A stretch of 50,891 nt of DNA from Circinella minor (lineage: Eukaryota; Mucoromycota; Mucoromycetes; Mucorales; Lichtheimiaceae), in NCBI GenBank assembly GCA_016758965.1, contig JAEPRB010000270.1, forward strand, positions 1 to 50,891, written 5' to 3'. Below, piece by piece: positions 42,406-50,891 of this stretch. Position 1 is the stretch's first letter. Every line of letters begins with the position of its first letter. The position numbers and the translations under genes are program-made. The notes beneath the pieces were generated by a model. It was given only the letters and a program-made list of their open reading frames with translations. It did not search any database and was not told where the DNA came from.

Positions 42406-43127
42406 TTAGAGAATGGTAGTAATCGTAGAATAGCTTCCTACCATAACAACCAAAATTTGTATTAATGCCCATAGAAAAGGAATCCACGTTGACATGACAA
42501 AAAATCCTGCATTATAGACAAACGCTAAAGCAACGCCTATTTTTTTTAAAATAAAATAAAATAAAATATGCCATTAAAATGTAGTCTTTGTAAAATATAA
42601 ATTAATTTGTTCACATGTGTTGTTATTGTTATATTACCAATGATGCTACCAATCAGAAATGATGCTAATGATCCTCCAACAACAAATAGAATAGGTATCA
42701 TAATCAAGGTATACCAATGTAACGTTTTCGCTTTAGCAAATGTTACAAATGCCCAAATACCTGCATAATAATTTATTAGTTTATCTCGTAAAAAACACAA
42801 CAATGATACCCTCATAAAGAAATTAAGATGTTATCCATTTACCTGCTGGTAAATATACCGCAAGAGCAAATAATACGGACCAAACCATGGTATAGCGCCA
42901 TATATCTAAATTCGAAATTTTTAGTCTTTATTATCATATTCATATCGGTATAAAGAAAATGTAATAACAACATACACCACCAACATACCTTGTAAATAAT
43001 ATAATGAATGAGGAACATCGGCGATCAAGTTGACGAGTTCGAATTCAGGACCAAATGGCCAATATAATGAAGGCCATGGAGGAGCACTACTATAACCATA
43101 GGGTAATCGGAAATGGGATGTTGACAT
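42406..43127 (-). CDS. TMEM170-family membrane protein, 4 exons
   Basis: Exons are 43127-42989, 42905-42843, 42760-42638 and 42536-42406 (minus strand), each junction in phase 1, giving 151 codons. The protein has a short soluble N-terminus (MSTSHFRLPYGYSSAPPWPS), then DIWRYTMVWSVLFALAVYLPAG, a second long hydrophobic stretch (LIMIPILFVVGGSLASFLIG) and a third (STWIPFLWALIQILVVMV): three membrane segments in the TMEM170 layout. Animal TMEM170A is reported to act in ER sheet and nuclear pore shaping; the fungal role is unknown. The stop is 135 bases from the Naa40 stop. The assignment rests on the Dx[IW]W...LPAG pattern and spacing. Confidence 0.8.
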
Positions 43128-45258
43128 TTTTAGAGAAGAAGTATATATATATATTACAGTAGAGCCCGAGCAAAGTAAAAAAAGAAAGCACGAGGCGACC
43201 ACTCGCACATCAGGAACTTTTGCTTTATATAATAATAATAATAATAATAATGCAGCCAATTAAATTCCCAGGATCGGGTTTTCTTTCCGTTTAATTCAAG
43301 GGAACCTTCACTTGACCCATACTTTTTTTTTCTGTGTTATCTACTATCTCATAAAATCCGGGGTTAAACTCGAGTTTCGGTAGTTATAACATGATGAATT
43401 AACCGACATAAAGTAATGTCTCTGATATGTGATATATACATATCATCAAGATATCGATGGTTTGAAATAGGTATTCTACCTTTTTTTTAAAATAAAGAAA
43501 TACTTTTTGTGATACTAAAACACATTCTAGTAACAGCTTGTATTTATTTACTCAAAAACAATCACCTTTTCTTTTACTTGGAAAAGCTGTTCTTAAATTG
43601 CTGATTCAAAAACTCCATTGGTTTCAATAGAGAGATAAAATTATCAGCTGACCTAGCTAATAACAAAGCGGCCAAACACTTACCTTGTTCTCGCCACTGT
43701 ATGATTGGAAAGTTACAAGAAGAATATACCTTTTTGTGATCCTTTATAATTGCATGTCCTTTATTTTTCTATGTTGTTTTTAGACTGTAAATGTACCGGG
43801 CTGATGAGAGTTAAACGCAATAGTTAGAATAATAGTTAGTAAATATCTTGGATGGCAACTAGACAAAGGTGATATATGAACAAGTGACTCTTTTATTTCT
43901 TCTTTGGTGAACCAGCCGGAAATTTTTGTTGTTGAACTATATAGCAGCACTAATTTGACTCAAAAATTTGAATGGCTATCAAGCGAGATTTACAGTCGAG
44001 TTTACAAAGAATCAGAGGTGGACCTGTTCAGACATATTTCAGTGATATATCATAGAATACATTTCGTTTTTGTGTCACATCAATGATGTTATAAGATATA
44101 TAACAACATAAAAAATATGATACTAAGAAATAATACGTACGTATTTAAAAAAGTAATATAATAAACAATCACTTCTAGATAACTTGGGTACGTACTGTAA
44201 GAATGTATCAGTCATTTTCAGTAGTTCCTTCACCACACTCTTCACGAATTATTCTTGTAACATTTTAGATTGTTCACATCGTACGTAATTATTTTTCATC
44301 AAAACAAGAGTGTAAATTGCAAAAAATAAATAAATACATACAGATGATTTAAAAATGAAATTTTTGTAGTCAGGATAAAACTATTTCACAATCCACTACA
44401 TACACTTTAAAATATTCAAGAGTAGTGCGAGATGTTGATCGTTGTGGACTAGTCTGGGGGTACCCGGTCTATTGCTATTAGCTATTATAATTATGGTTAG
44501 TTACAGAGCGTCTTTTTATTTTTCTCGTCATTTTTTCTTAATGATGTCTCTTTGTTTTGTATTATACTGTTATATTTATAAAAGCAAAGCACAATTGACT
44601 ACAACACGGTCGACTGTTGTCATAGTTGTTGATATGTAAGTAAAAGAGTTGAGAGGGCTGTTTTCAAGACGGTTGTGTTGATCATAAAATGTCCATACTT
44701 GATAAAAAAAAAAGGTACTTCTTTCTCAACGTGTTCAATTATTATACTTTCAAAGCAGAACAAGTCGGAAGTAACTGAACCAATATACTCAATGTAGATG
44801 TTATCAATGAGGCTGTATAGATACTATTAAATGATATGTACAGTCCTTGTAAGTGTTGAAAGCCAAATACCTAAAGCAAGCGTTGTTTCAAACAAACGGA
44901 TACATCAAGTTTTAAAACTACTGACATATCCGATATGTAGATATTTTAGAGACAAATTACTCTTTTCGAAAACATAAAGAACATCTTTTATTACTAATAG
45001 AGCGCTCGTCCATACCAGCATAATTGTACTCATCCAACAAAACAAAGCAAAGAAGGCTGTTGTCAATACCATTGGTTGGTGCTATATCATGAATAGAAAT
45101 AATTCTGTTAATGCCTCTCGCTATTCTTGATGTTGATGCCAATGTTACCGCGGAAAGTTGTAACAACAACAATATAAAAAGTAGAATAAAATCTCAATAC
45201 GTAATATATATATAGATAGTATACACCTCAAATAACCCATTCTATTAGCTCCATGACA
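43128..45258. other. AT-rich region between TMEM170 and the LINE remnants
   Basis: Holds the TMEM170 promoter on the right side of its start, with an AAT microsatellite at about 43229-43251. ORFs at 43904-44086 (+), 44442-44639 (+) and 44957-45172 (-) carry no motif I can name. The last looks more protein-like than its surroundings and may be a transposon remnant. TACGTA palindromes cluster at 44138-44285. Confidence 0.5.
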
Positions 45259-46083
45259 GGTTAAAAAACCACACCAGTCCACCAAAAGATCCAGTACATA
45301 AAGCAATTGAACAAAAACGAGATGAAGAATACCATCATATTAGCACCAAACATAAAACAATACACTGTCTTCGACATAACCGTATAGCTGATCCGATACT
45401 TTATTTACCAGCTTTTATGCGTTACCGACATCGACTAGTAAAATAACGTATGCATTGGCTACCATCTTATCTTCTAAAAAATTGCCGTTGCGGTGTCATA
45501 CGTAGCAGCCAACCGAGAACACTATAAAAGCTGTCCACTGCTCCAACTACTATTCGATGATCTCAACCATAAATTTGGTAGCTTTCCAATATTGCCTACA
45601 GAAATCCAGCCTCTCGATTTCATCATTAACCGCCTTCCGCACTCTGAAATTGGCTTGTCACTTGGAAAGTGGAAAAAGAGCATGGCTACGTAGCTCTCAT
45701 TAATGTTCTCCGCGAAATTGATCGTTTAAGTCATCCTGATGATGATTTTGATGAGGATGAATCAAACCCTGAGGACGCTATAATTTCCTCGCCTCTCCCT
45801 CCCCCCCCCATACTCAATAAGTTACCAAGTATATTATCAATTCGTTAATAACATCCCTTGATCTCACTTTCATAGCCTAACCTTTTACTATATTCTATTT
45901 ACTTTTTATATACTCTTCTCTTGTTCCTTCACTAGTTTAACGTTTTCCCTTTTTGAGGGCTTTTTCAGTTAATACATCCATTTCTTTTTCTTTGTATATA
46001 TACTATTTTCTACTCTTTAATGTACCGCAAGGAAGCGACGATAAGCCTATAGGCGCAAGTCAAATTTATTAGTCTTCCCATAA
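45259..46083 (+). pseudogene. LINE copy A: 5'-truncated, decayed non-LTR retrotransposon 3' end
   Basis: The translated remnant parallels copy B (46500-47186): RIADPILYLP, RHRLVK, RMHWLPSY, a CRCG...REHY..C zinc-binding pattern like the zf-RVT motif after reverse transcriptases, and NRLPHSEIGLSLGKW. It is broken by a stop where copy B has Trp (TAA near 45446), a frame change just after the CRCG motif (about 45500) and another after LGKW (about 45680). The 3' UTR ends with GTACCGCAAGGAAGCGA at about 46022 and a small palindrome. The 5' end is cut inside the ORF, as usual for target-primed reverse transcription. Non-LTR origin is inferred from the 5' truncation, the tail and the zinc motif; the RT domain itself is not present. 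Confidence 0.75.
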
Positions 46084-46499
46084 AAAATTTTAACCTATAG
46101 ATTTAGTAAAGTATCATATCTCTAGAAAATTTTTCGGAATTAGATGGTCATCGTTTTAGAATGCGAATAACACTACGTATAGCAAAACAAAAAGGAGAAT
46201 TTCAATAAACCTATAGAATATACGTATATATAATTTCATTATTTACGTGATTACTATTGTAGGTGAAGTTCTTATTTCTTTTATCATAATACAAGTTTTA
46301 ATTATTTATACATATTATTATTTTTTGGAAGAGAAAAAGAAATGAGCAATAACGAATTTTTTTTTTCATGATTTATAATGTATTCTATGATACTCTATTA
46401 TTATTCTTGATGTACAAGTAAGCTTTTTCAAATAAAAAAATTATGTACGTATTGTATTATACTGAGTTACTATTGTTTTGATCTATTATATTATGCTCG
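46084..46499. other. Spacer between the two LINE copies
   Basis: AT-rich, no ORF. TACGTA palindromes lie near 46193, 46220 and 46444. Confidence 0.55.
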
Positions 46500-47186
46500 A
46501 CTCCAATCGCTACCAGTAACAACCATGGCACGAGCGGTCGAGCTTTCGTTTTTATGGAACAAACAACAACACGATTATTGGAAAAAACTCTCTATAAATA
46601 ATCCTTACCTCAAGCTATATAAACAACTAAAAAACCAACCAGAAGCACCACAATGTCCAATCAAGGATACAGTAAAAAAAAAAAACGCGACAAAGAATAT
46701 ACTGACCGAGGCAAAAACAGGAAAACAGTACAATATCTTCGAACTGACCGCCGCATTGACCCAATTCTTTATTTACCAGTTACCTCAAGAGATCGACATC
46801 GTTTAATTAAATGGCGTATGCACTGGCTTCCTTCATACCCACTACAAGACTGTCGATGTGGTGCAACAGCAGCTACCAGAGAACATTATACCACCTGCTC
46901 TCTTCTGCAACATCTTTTAAAAAACCTACTCGAAGCGTTTGGCCCTATTACAAACTTGGTTTCACCTCAACAACCTCTCGATCATATTCTCAATAGGTTA
47001 CCACGTTCCGAAGTTGGCCTTACCCTTGGTAAATGGCAATCCACTTGGCCCGCCTTACTTCATGTACTCCGGGAAATCGACAGGCTCAGTCATCATGCTG
47101 ACACATATAATTATGTTGAAGAACCAGCACCTGAATAAGCACTTCAGGCAACCACCTCAATTTCATCCCCTCCCAACATATAAGCT

Positions 47187-47194
47187 TATATTTG
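47187..47194. repeat. Left 8-bp target-site duplication
   Basis: TATATTTG directly precedes the left terminus and is repeated exactly at 48510-48517. Confidence 0.9.
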
Positions 47195-47288
47195 GGGAAT
47201 GACTACGGGCGCGCCAAAAATTCATAATCAGACGAGGGGCGCGCCAATTCTGAGCCGGCACTTTAGTAACATGGCGCGCCCTTCGTCT
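47195..47288 (+). repeat. Left terminal inverted repeat, 94 bp
   Basis: Matches the reverse complement of 48416-48509 with a single difference (GAGGGG versus GAAGGG near 47236). The inner arms 47230-47245 and 47273-47288 can form a hairpin of 15 of 16 pairs. Confidence 0.95.
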
Positions 47289-48415
47289 GTTTTATTTATG
47301 CTTGCTCTTGTTCAAGTCTGCTATAATATATGAAACGTGTCTTATTTAAACTGGGTTTTACTCTACTTTAATTAAAAGAAGTATGAATAAAATCAACCCA
47401 TTCGAAGATCTATTAAAATATATTGTATATATATCAAATTAAATTAAGAATTAATTTCCTAAAGTAAAAAAAATCATATACTGTTTTTATTTTTATTTTT
47501 GAAGACTTCAGTGATGAGATCTTGAAATATTTATGTAATGGAAATATTGTACTTATACTAATATTTGATATTTATATATTAATATAAGCTTGCTATTACG
47601 GGATCCAGCGACAAGCAGGATTTTCAACATAAGCTCATTCTAACAAAGATAATAACATTTGAAGACTATACCGCTATCTTTCGTACAAAGTGTTTTTGTG
47701 CTTACTGCTTGTGCTTGACTCATTCAACAATATTACAACAATATTTCATATTAGGATGTAATAGAAGTCTTGTTTAAGAATCAAAACCTTGGCTCTGGAG
47801 TCTACCATGAGCTACAAGAGGAAGCTATGACTTTTAAAAGTGATTTCTACTTATAAGCTATTTTTATTCATATTTATACGTATTGATCTGATTTTTTTTG
47901 TCGTTTTGTACTATTACATTAGTGTCATCTTTTTTTTTTTCGTTCTACTATGTATGACCCATATTCTTTTTTCTTCCCTATTCATATGGTATTTTCTTAC
48001 TTCGTAATCTGTATTATATGAGTTATTTCTTTATTATTCTATGGATAATAATCCTTTTTTCAGCAGCTCTTATGACCCCACCCATTCAATATCATAATTC
48101 ATATGTTCTTTTCTTGTAATTTCGTTTATTTATGACACAACATAATATATTTACGTACGTATTACTGATATATGCTCATATTTAGTACCACTTTTTGATC
48201 TATTTGCCATACTGTTTCGCTCCTTTGATTTCTTGTTACTGGCTTCTTTGTATGTATAGTTACAATATATTGCATTCTTTTATTATTTTTTGCTTACAGT
48301 AATTTTTAAATATATTTTATGGGTATAAATGGAAAGAAACTCTATGTTCAATTGACACACTATGTTAGATATATTGTTAATAAGTATTTTTGAGATTGTG
48401 AATATCTTGAATGGT

Positions 48416-48509
48416 AGACGAAGGGCGCGCCATGTTACTAAAGTGCCGGCTCAGAATTGGCGCGCCCTTCGTCTGATTATGAATTTTTGGCGCGCCCGTA
48501 GTCATTCCC
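48416..48509 (-). repeat. Right terminal inverted repeat, 94 bp
   Basis: Reverse complement of the left terminus. The inner arms 48416-48431 and 48459-48474 are perfectly complementary over 16 bases around a 27-base loop. Confidence 0.95.
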
Positions 48510-48517
48510 TATATTTG
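48510..48517. repeat. Right 8-bp target-site duplication
   Basis: TATATTTG, identical to 47187-47194; LINE copy B sequence resumes after it. Confidence 0.9.
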
Positions 48518-48755
48518 TAACTCTTCACTTACCATGTACATTGTCTTCTTATTAATACCTTAGTTCAACATCTTCTCATTACTCCCCGACTACTCCTCCA
48601 CCAAACTTTTTTCCCATTTAGGGGGTTTTTTTAGTTATGGTAGCAACGCTTTTAATATTCATTTTTATATATAATCTTATCCCTTTGTACCGCAAGGAAG
48701 CGACTGTATGTCTATAGACGAATGTCACTTAGTCTTCCATAATAAATAAACAAAA

Positions 48756-49303
48756 AAAATTTTCAACTATTATATTATGCAACATTATTTCTTTCTCTTA
48801 TAGATGAAACGCGTTATAACATTATCAGTGTTAATTTAAGTACTTTGTTGATTATTAAATGGAATTTTTACTAATACAATTTTATATTCTTACACTTGTA
48901 AAATAAAAACTTTAAAGGTCACACTTGTCTTATGATAACACGAATATCTATTTATGTACTACGTATGTTGTGTGTTATATCATGGGGGAATCATTCATGC
49001 GTGTGTGTTATTATATACAGTGATACAACATTTTATTCTGAATATAACTTGTTATTGTTGGATACGTAAAAGAATAATATTATGTAAATAAAAAAGTTTT
49101 CATCAATAAATAAGTTTTTTCTTTAATGTAAATGATTCATTAAAGGATCATGTGATGTACACAACTTTTGTTGTGGTGATTTAACTCAGAACATGCATTG
49201 GTTGCAAAAAAGTTATTTTTTCCGGGGCGGTTCTTTTTAACACAACTTTTTTTTTTCACCTTCTTTTTTTCTCTCTCTTTTTAAACTTTTTTATATTTTT
49301 TGA
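48756..49303. other. Promoter-side spacer of the membrane protein gene
   Basis: AT-rich, no ORF. Poly-T and CT-rich sequence just before 49304 resembles the leader of other genes in the window. Confidence 0.55.
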
Positions 49304-50669
49304 ATGGCTAATTTGGACATTAAAATCAAGTTATCAAATACCTTGGGTACATTGTTACTTATTGGTTTTCAAGGTTTCAGTTATTCTAGTTGGTTTGTAC
49401 TTTATATTCATAAAAAAAAAAAAAAAAGGAAACGCCATAGTCTTGGCATGGTTTGTATATCAGTATTCATTTTTAAAAGTTCATGTTTTATGCAGGTTTT
49501 TTGATCACAAAGAAGGTTTTCATGGTCGCGATTTTATTATTATCTTAATTGGTATTTTACAATTATTGCTTATTGGTATGACTATTTATCAATGGTTACC
49601 TAAAGCACCCAAGGGTAAGTTTCTTTTTTTTTTTTGGGAGGGGGGGGGGTTGGAGATGGACGAGACAAAGACCGAGAGGATGTTAAATCCTTAACAATAT
49701 ATATACATACACATTATCATACCCGAAAAAAATCTATTATTATATATATTTACAAAACAAAATATTATAATTCTTTAGATGTTTTTGAAGCTATTGGTTA
49801 TTGGTACTTGTTGATTGCAGCTTTAAATAGTGGTGTTTCTATTTTATGGGTAAGGTTATCATGAAACTGTTGTTAGTTTATTTTAAAATGATGAAAAGAT
49901 TCATATTTTTGTGGTTATTACTAAAACATGATAATATTTAATACAAATAATGAAAAAAAAAATTAGTTTTTCCACCTTAATATTTTTGCATTTGTAGGAT
50001 TATTATGGCAATTAGCAACACTTTTCTATGTATACCATCGATTACGTGATTACCCACCTCGTAATAATACTGATGCAGTATTTGTTAATTCTCCATTTTC
50101 AATTTATACTGCTGCTTCTTTCTTTATGACTATTTGGCAAATCTTCCAATTCAGTGATGAAACCAAGAGTCATCCAATAGTAAGTATAGATAACTTGTTT
50201 GGTATAATACTAAGAAGTATATTTGATAATCAATTTAAATCTTTTAATTTGTTATAGGTAAATACGGTTATTATTATCGTTATTGGATTTGTTGCATTAC
50301 ATCTTGTGGATTATTCTCATCGACATGATTGGGTTTATGCTTTAACTACTGCATGGTAAAATACGAATCACTTTTATATAAAAGGAAAAAAAAAAGGGGG
50401 GGGGATTATTATTTGACGTTTTAAATCTTATTTTGAAATATTTTAATGCGGAGAATTATTTTAACCTTTTTTTTTTTTAAAGGATTCTTTTGGATGCTGC
50501 TGTCTTCTTGACAGGTACACCTCATATTGTTTCACTCATTGTTGTTGGTATTCTTGTAAGTGCTGTAGCACGTGCCTTAATTCCCAACTGGTTGGAACGT
50601 ATCAATAGTCGTTTTAGTCGTTTAACAAATCGATTTGGTGAACGTACTCCTCTTTTAGGAGGTCATTAG
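49304..50669 (+). CDS. Multi-pass membrane protein of unknown function, 6 exons
   Basis: Exons are 49304-49373, 49441-49614, 49779-49849, 49967-50179, 50258-50355 and 50483-50669, giving 270 codons. About seven hydrophobic segments are visible, separated by short loops such as RFFDHKEGFHGRD, YVYHRLRDYPPRNN and DYSHRHDW. The C-terminal tail is cationic (NWLERINSRFSRLTNRFGERTPLL) and ends in GH; ERTPLL resembles an acidic-dileucine sorting signal, which would fit a vacuolar or endosomal membrane. Trp-rich stretches such as GYWYLLIAALNSGVSILW recall TspO-like proteins only loosely; I do not recognise the family. The intron 1 donor is uncertain: phase-1 donors at 49374, 49382 and 49389 all fit the secure acceptor at 49440, changing a few residues only. 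The rest of the model is firm. Confidence 0.82.
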
Positions 50670-50735
50670 TAAAATGACTAAATTTCATATTCCATTAAAC
50701 TTACTCTCTGTTTTTTTTTGTTTGTTTACCCATAC

Positions 50736-50891
50736 TTAATCCCCCCCCCCACTCGTCCAGTTGAATCGTTTATCTAGGATTGTTTCAACTTCAAATTCTT
50801 CTTCATCATCGATAATTACTGGAGGTGGTCGACTTGGTTGACGTCCATCACTGGCTTCATCATACTTCTTAAGAGTGTGTACATGAACGAC
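50736..50891 (-). CDS. Ty3/gypsy retrotransposon polyprotein C-terminus (partial, runs off the window)
   Basis: Reading in from the window edge on the minus strand gives VVHVHTLKKYDEASDG, an acidic PPPVIIDDEEEFEVETILDK segment and RFNWT. This is the usual end of Ty3/gypsy integrase (V.HV..LK.Y), the acidic linker and the start of a chromodomain (EVE.ILD.R). The frame then meets a run of ten G and stops at 50738-50736, so only about 10 residues of a roughly 50-residue chromodomain remain. Either the copy is truncated, the homopolymer is an error, or a LTR/host junction lies there. No LTR is identifiable within the window. The stop is only 67 bases from the membrane protein stop. Confidence 0.7.
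   Translation of the reverse strand, partial: VVHVHTLKKYDEASDGRQPSRPPPVIIDDEEEFEVETILDKRFNWTSGGGD

Larger units (their letters stand above)
47195..48509. mobile_element. Non-autonomous DNA transposon with nested-palindrome termini
   Basis: 1,315 bp, bounded by 94-bp terminal inverted repeats that differ at one position, flanked by a perfect 8-bp duplication (TATATTTG). The ends begin GGGAATGACTACGG. Each terminus holds three GGCGCGCC octamers (47208, 47238, 47273; 48424, 48459, 48489), extraordinary in DNA this AT-rich. The inner part of each terminus is itself a 16-bp inverted repeat around a 27-base loop. The 1.1-kb interior is AT-rich with no ORF of note, so transposase must come from elsewhere. 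An 8-bp duplication fits hAT, P, Merlin or Zisupton-like families; the GG start and long inverted repeats are closer to Merlin than to hAT, but the superfamily is unresolved. It inserted into the 3' UTR of LINE copy B. Confidence 0.92.
46500..48755 (+). mobile_element. LINE copy B: 5'-truncated non-LTR element, split by a DNA transposon
   Basis: The left part (46500-47186) contains the coding remnant: one frame from 46525 (MARAVELSFLWNKQQ) shifts within a run of A at about 46672-46684 to a second frame that continues to a stop at 47138. That frame carries DPILYLPVTSRDRHRL, WRMHWLPSYPLQDCRCG, REHYTTC and NRLPRSEVGLTLGKW. The 3' UTR is interrupted at 47195-48509 by a palindrome-ended transposon. 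It resumes at 48518 and ends with GTACCGCAAGGAAGCGA (about 48687) and a poly-A-like tail near 48750. The reverse transcriptase core is missing, so the copy is dead. Compared with copy A it extends about 130 bases further 5' and has fewer breaks, suggesting it is younger. Confidence 0.75.

Noticed and set aside
46081..46110. Search for target-site duplications around LINE copy A
   Set aside because: No convincing direct repeat was found at both edges; the boundaries are too degraded.

Overview
The window reads as nuclear DNA from an AT-rich, intron-rich early-diverging fungus, most likely Mucoromycota/Mucorales. The reasons are very AT-rich intergenic DNA full of poly-A/poly-T tracts, many short introns (mostly about 50-150 bases, nearly all GT-AG), a fungal-type polyubiquitin (Ser19, Thr28), fungal gene content and degraded LINE and Ty3/gypsy pieces. 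The species assignment is inference. All gene models below were built by hand from reading frame, splice signals and phase; every model closes to a whole number of codons.

Layout. 0.5-3.8 kb (-): a type II membrane glycosyltransferase-like protein. 5.9-8.8 kb: a divergent pair, a MoCF/CinA-type molybdopterin-binding-domain protein (-) and the autophagy protein Atg101 (+), sharing a 177-base promoter. 11.4-12.9 kb (+): an HDHD3-type HAD protein, convergent with an eight-repeat polyubiquitin gene (13.3-15.2 kb, -). 16.9-19.4 kb (+): the mRNA-export DEAD-box helicase Dbp5/DDX19. 22.9-26.4 kb (+): a kinesin-4. 29.4-31.2 kb (+): an Atos/FAM214 homologue, convergent with a divergent eEF2 paralogue (31.7-34.8 kb, -). 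35.4-40.8 kb (+): a 15-exon P5B ATPase (Ypk9/ATP13A2 type), followed by the histone N-acetyltransferase Naa40/NatD (+) and, convergent with it, TMEM170 (-).

From about 43.2 to 49 kb the window is a repeat landing zone. It holds two 5'-truncated, decayed LINE 3' ends. The second is split by a 1,315-bp non-autonomous DNA transposon with 94-bp terminal inverted repeats, six GGCGCGCC octamers, hairpins nested inside each terminus and a perfect 8-bp target duplication. A multi-pass membrane protein gene (49.3-50.7 kb, +) follows. The last 150 bases are the C-terminal end of a Ty3/gypsy polyprotein (-) running off the window.

Most genes are unrelated housekeeping functions: ubiquitin supply, autophagy initiation, mRNA export, vesicle and lysosome-type transport, histone acetylation and microtubule motors. 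There is no operon-like logic. The most unusual items are the eEF2 paralogue, which has Lys where eEF2 carries the diphthamide His and a shortened switch I, and the palindrome-ended transposon.
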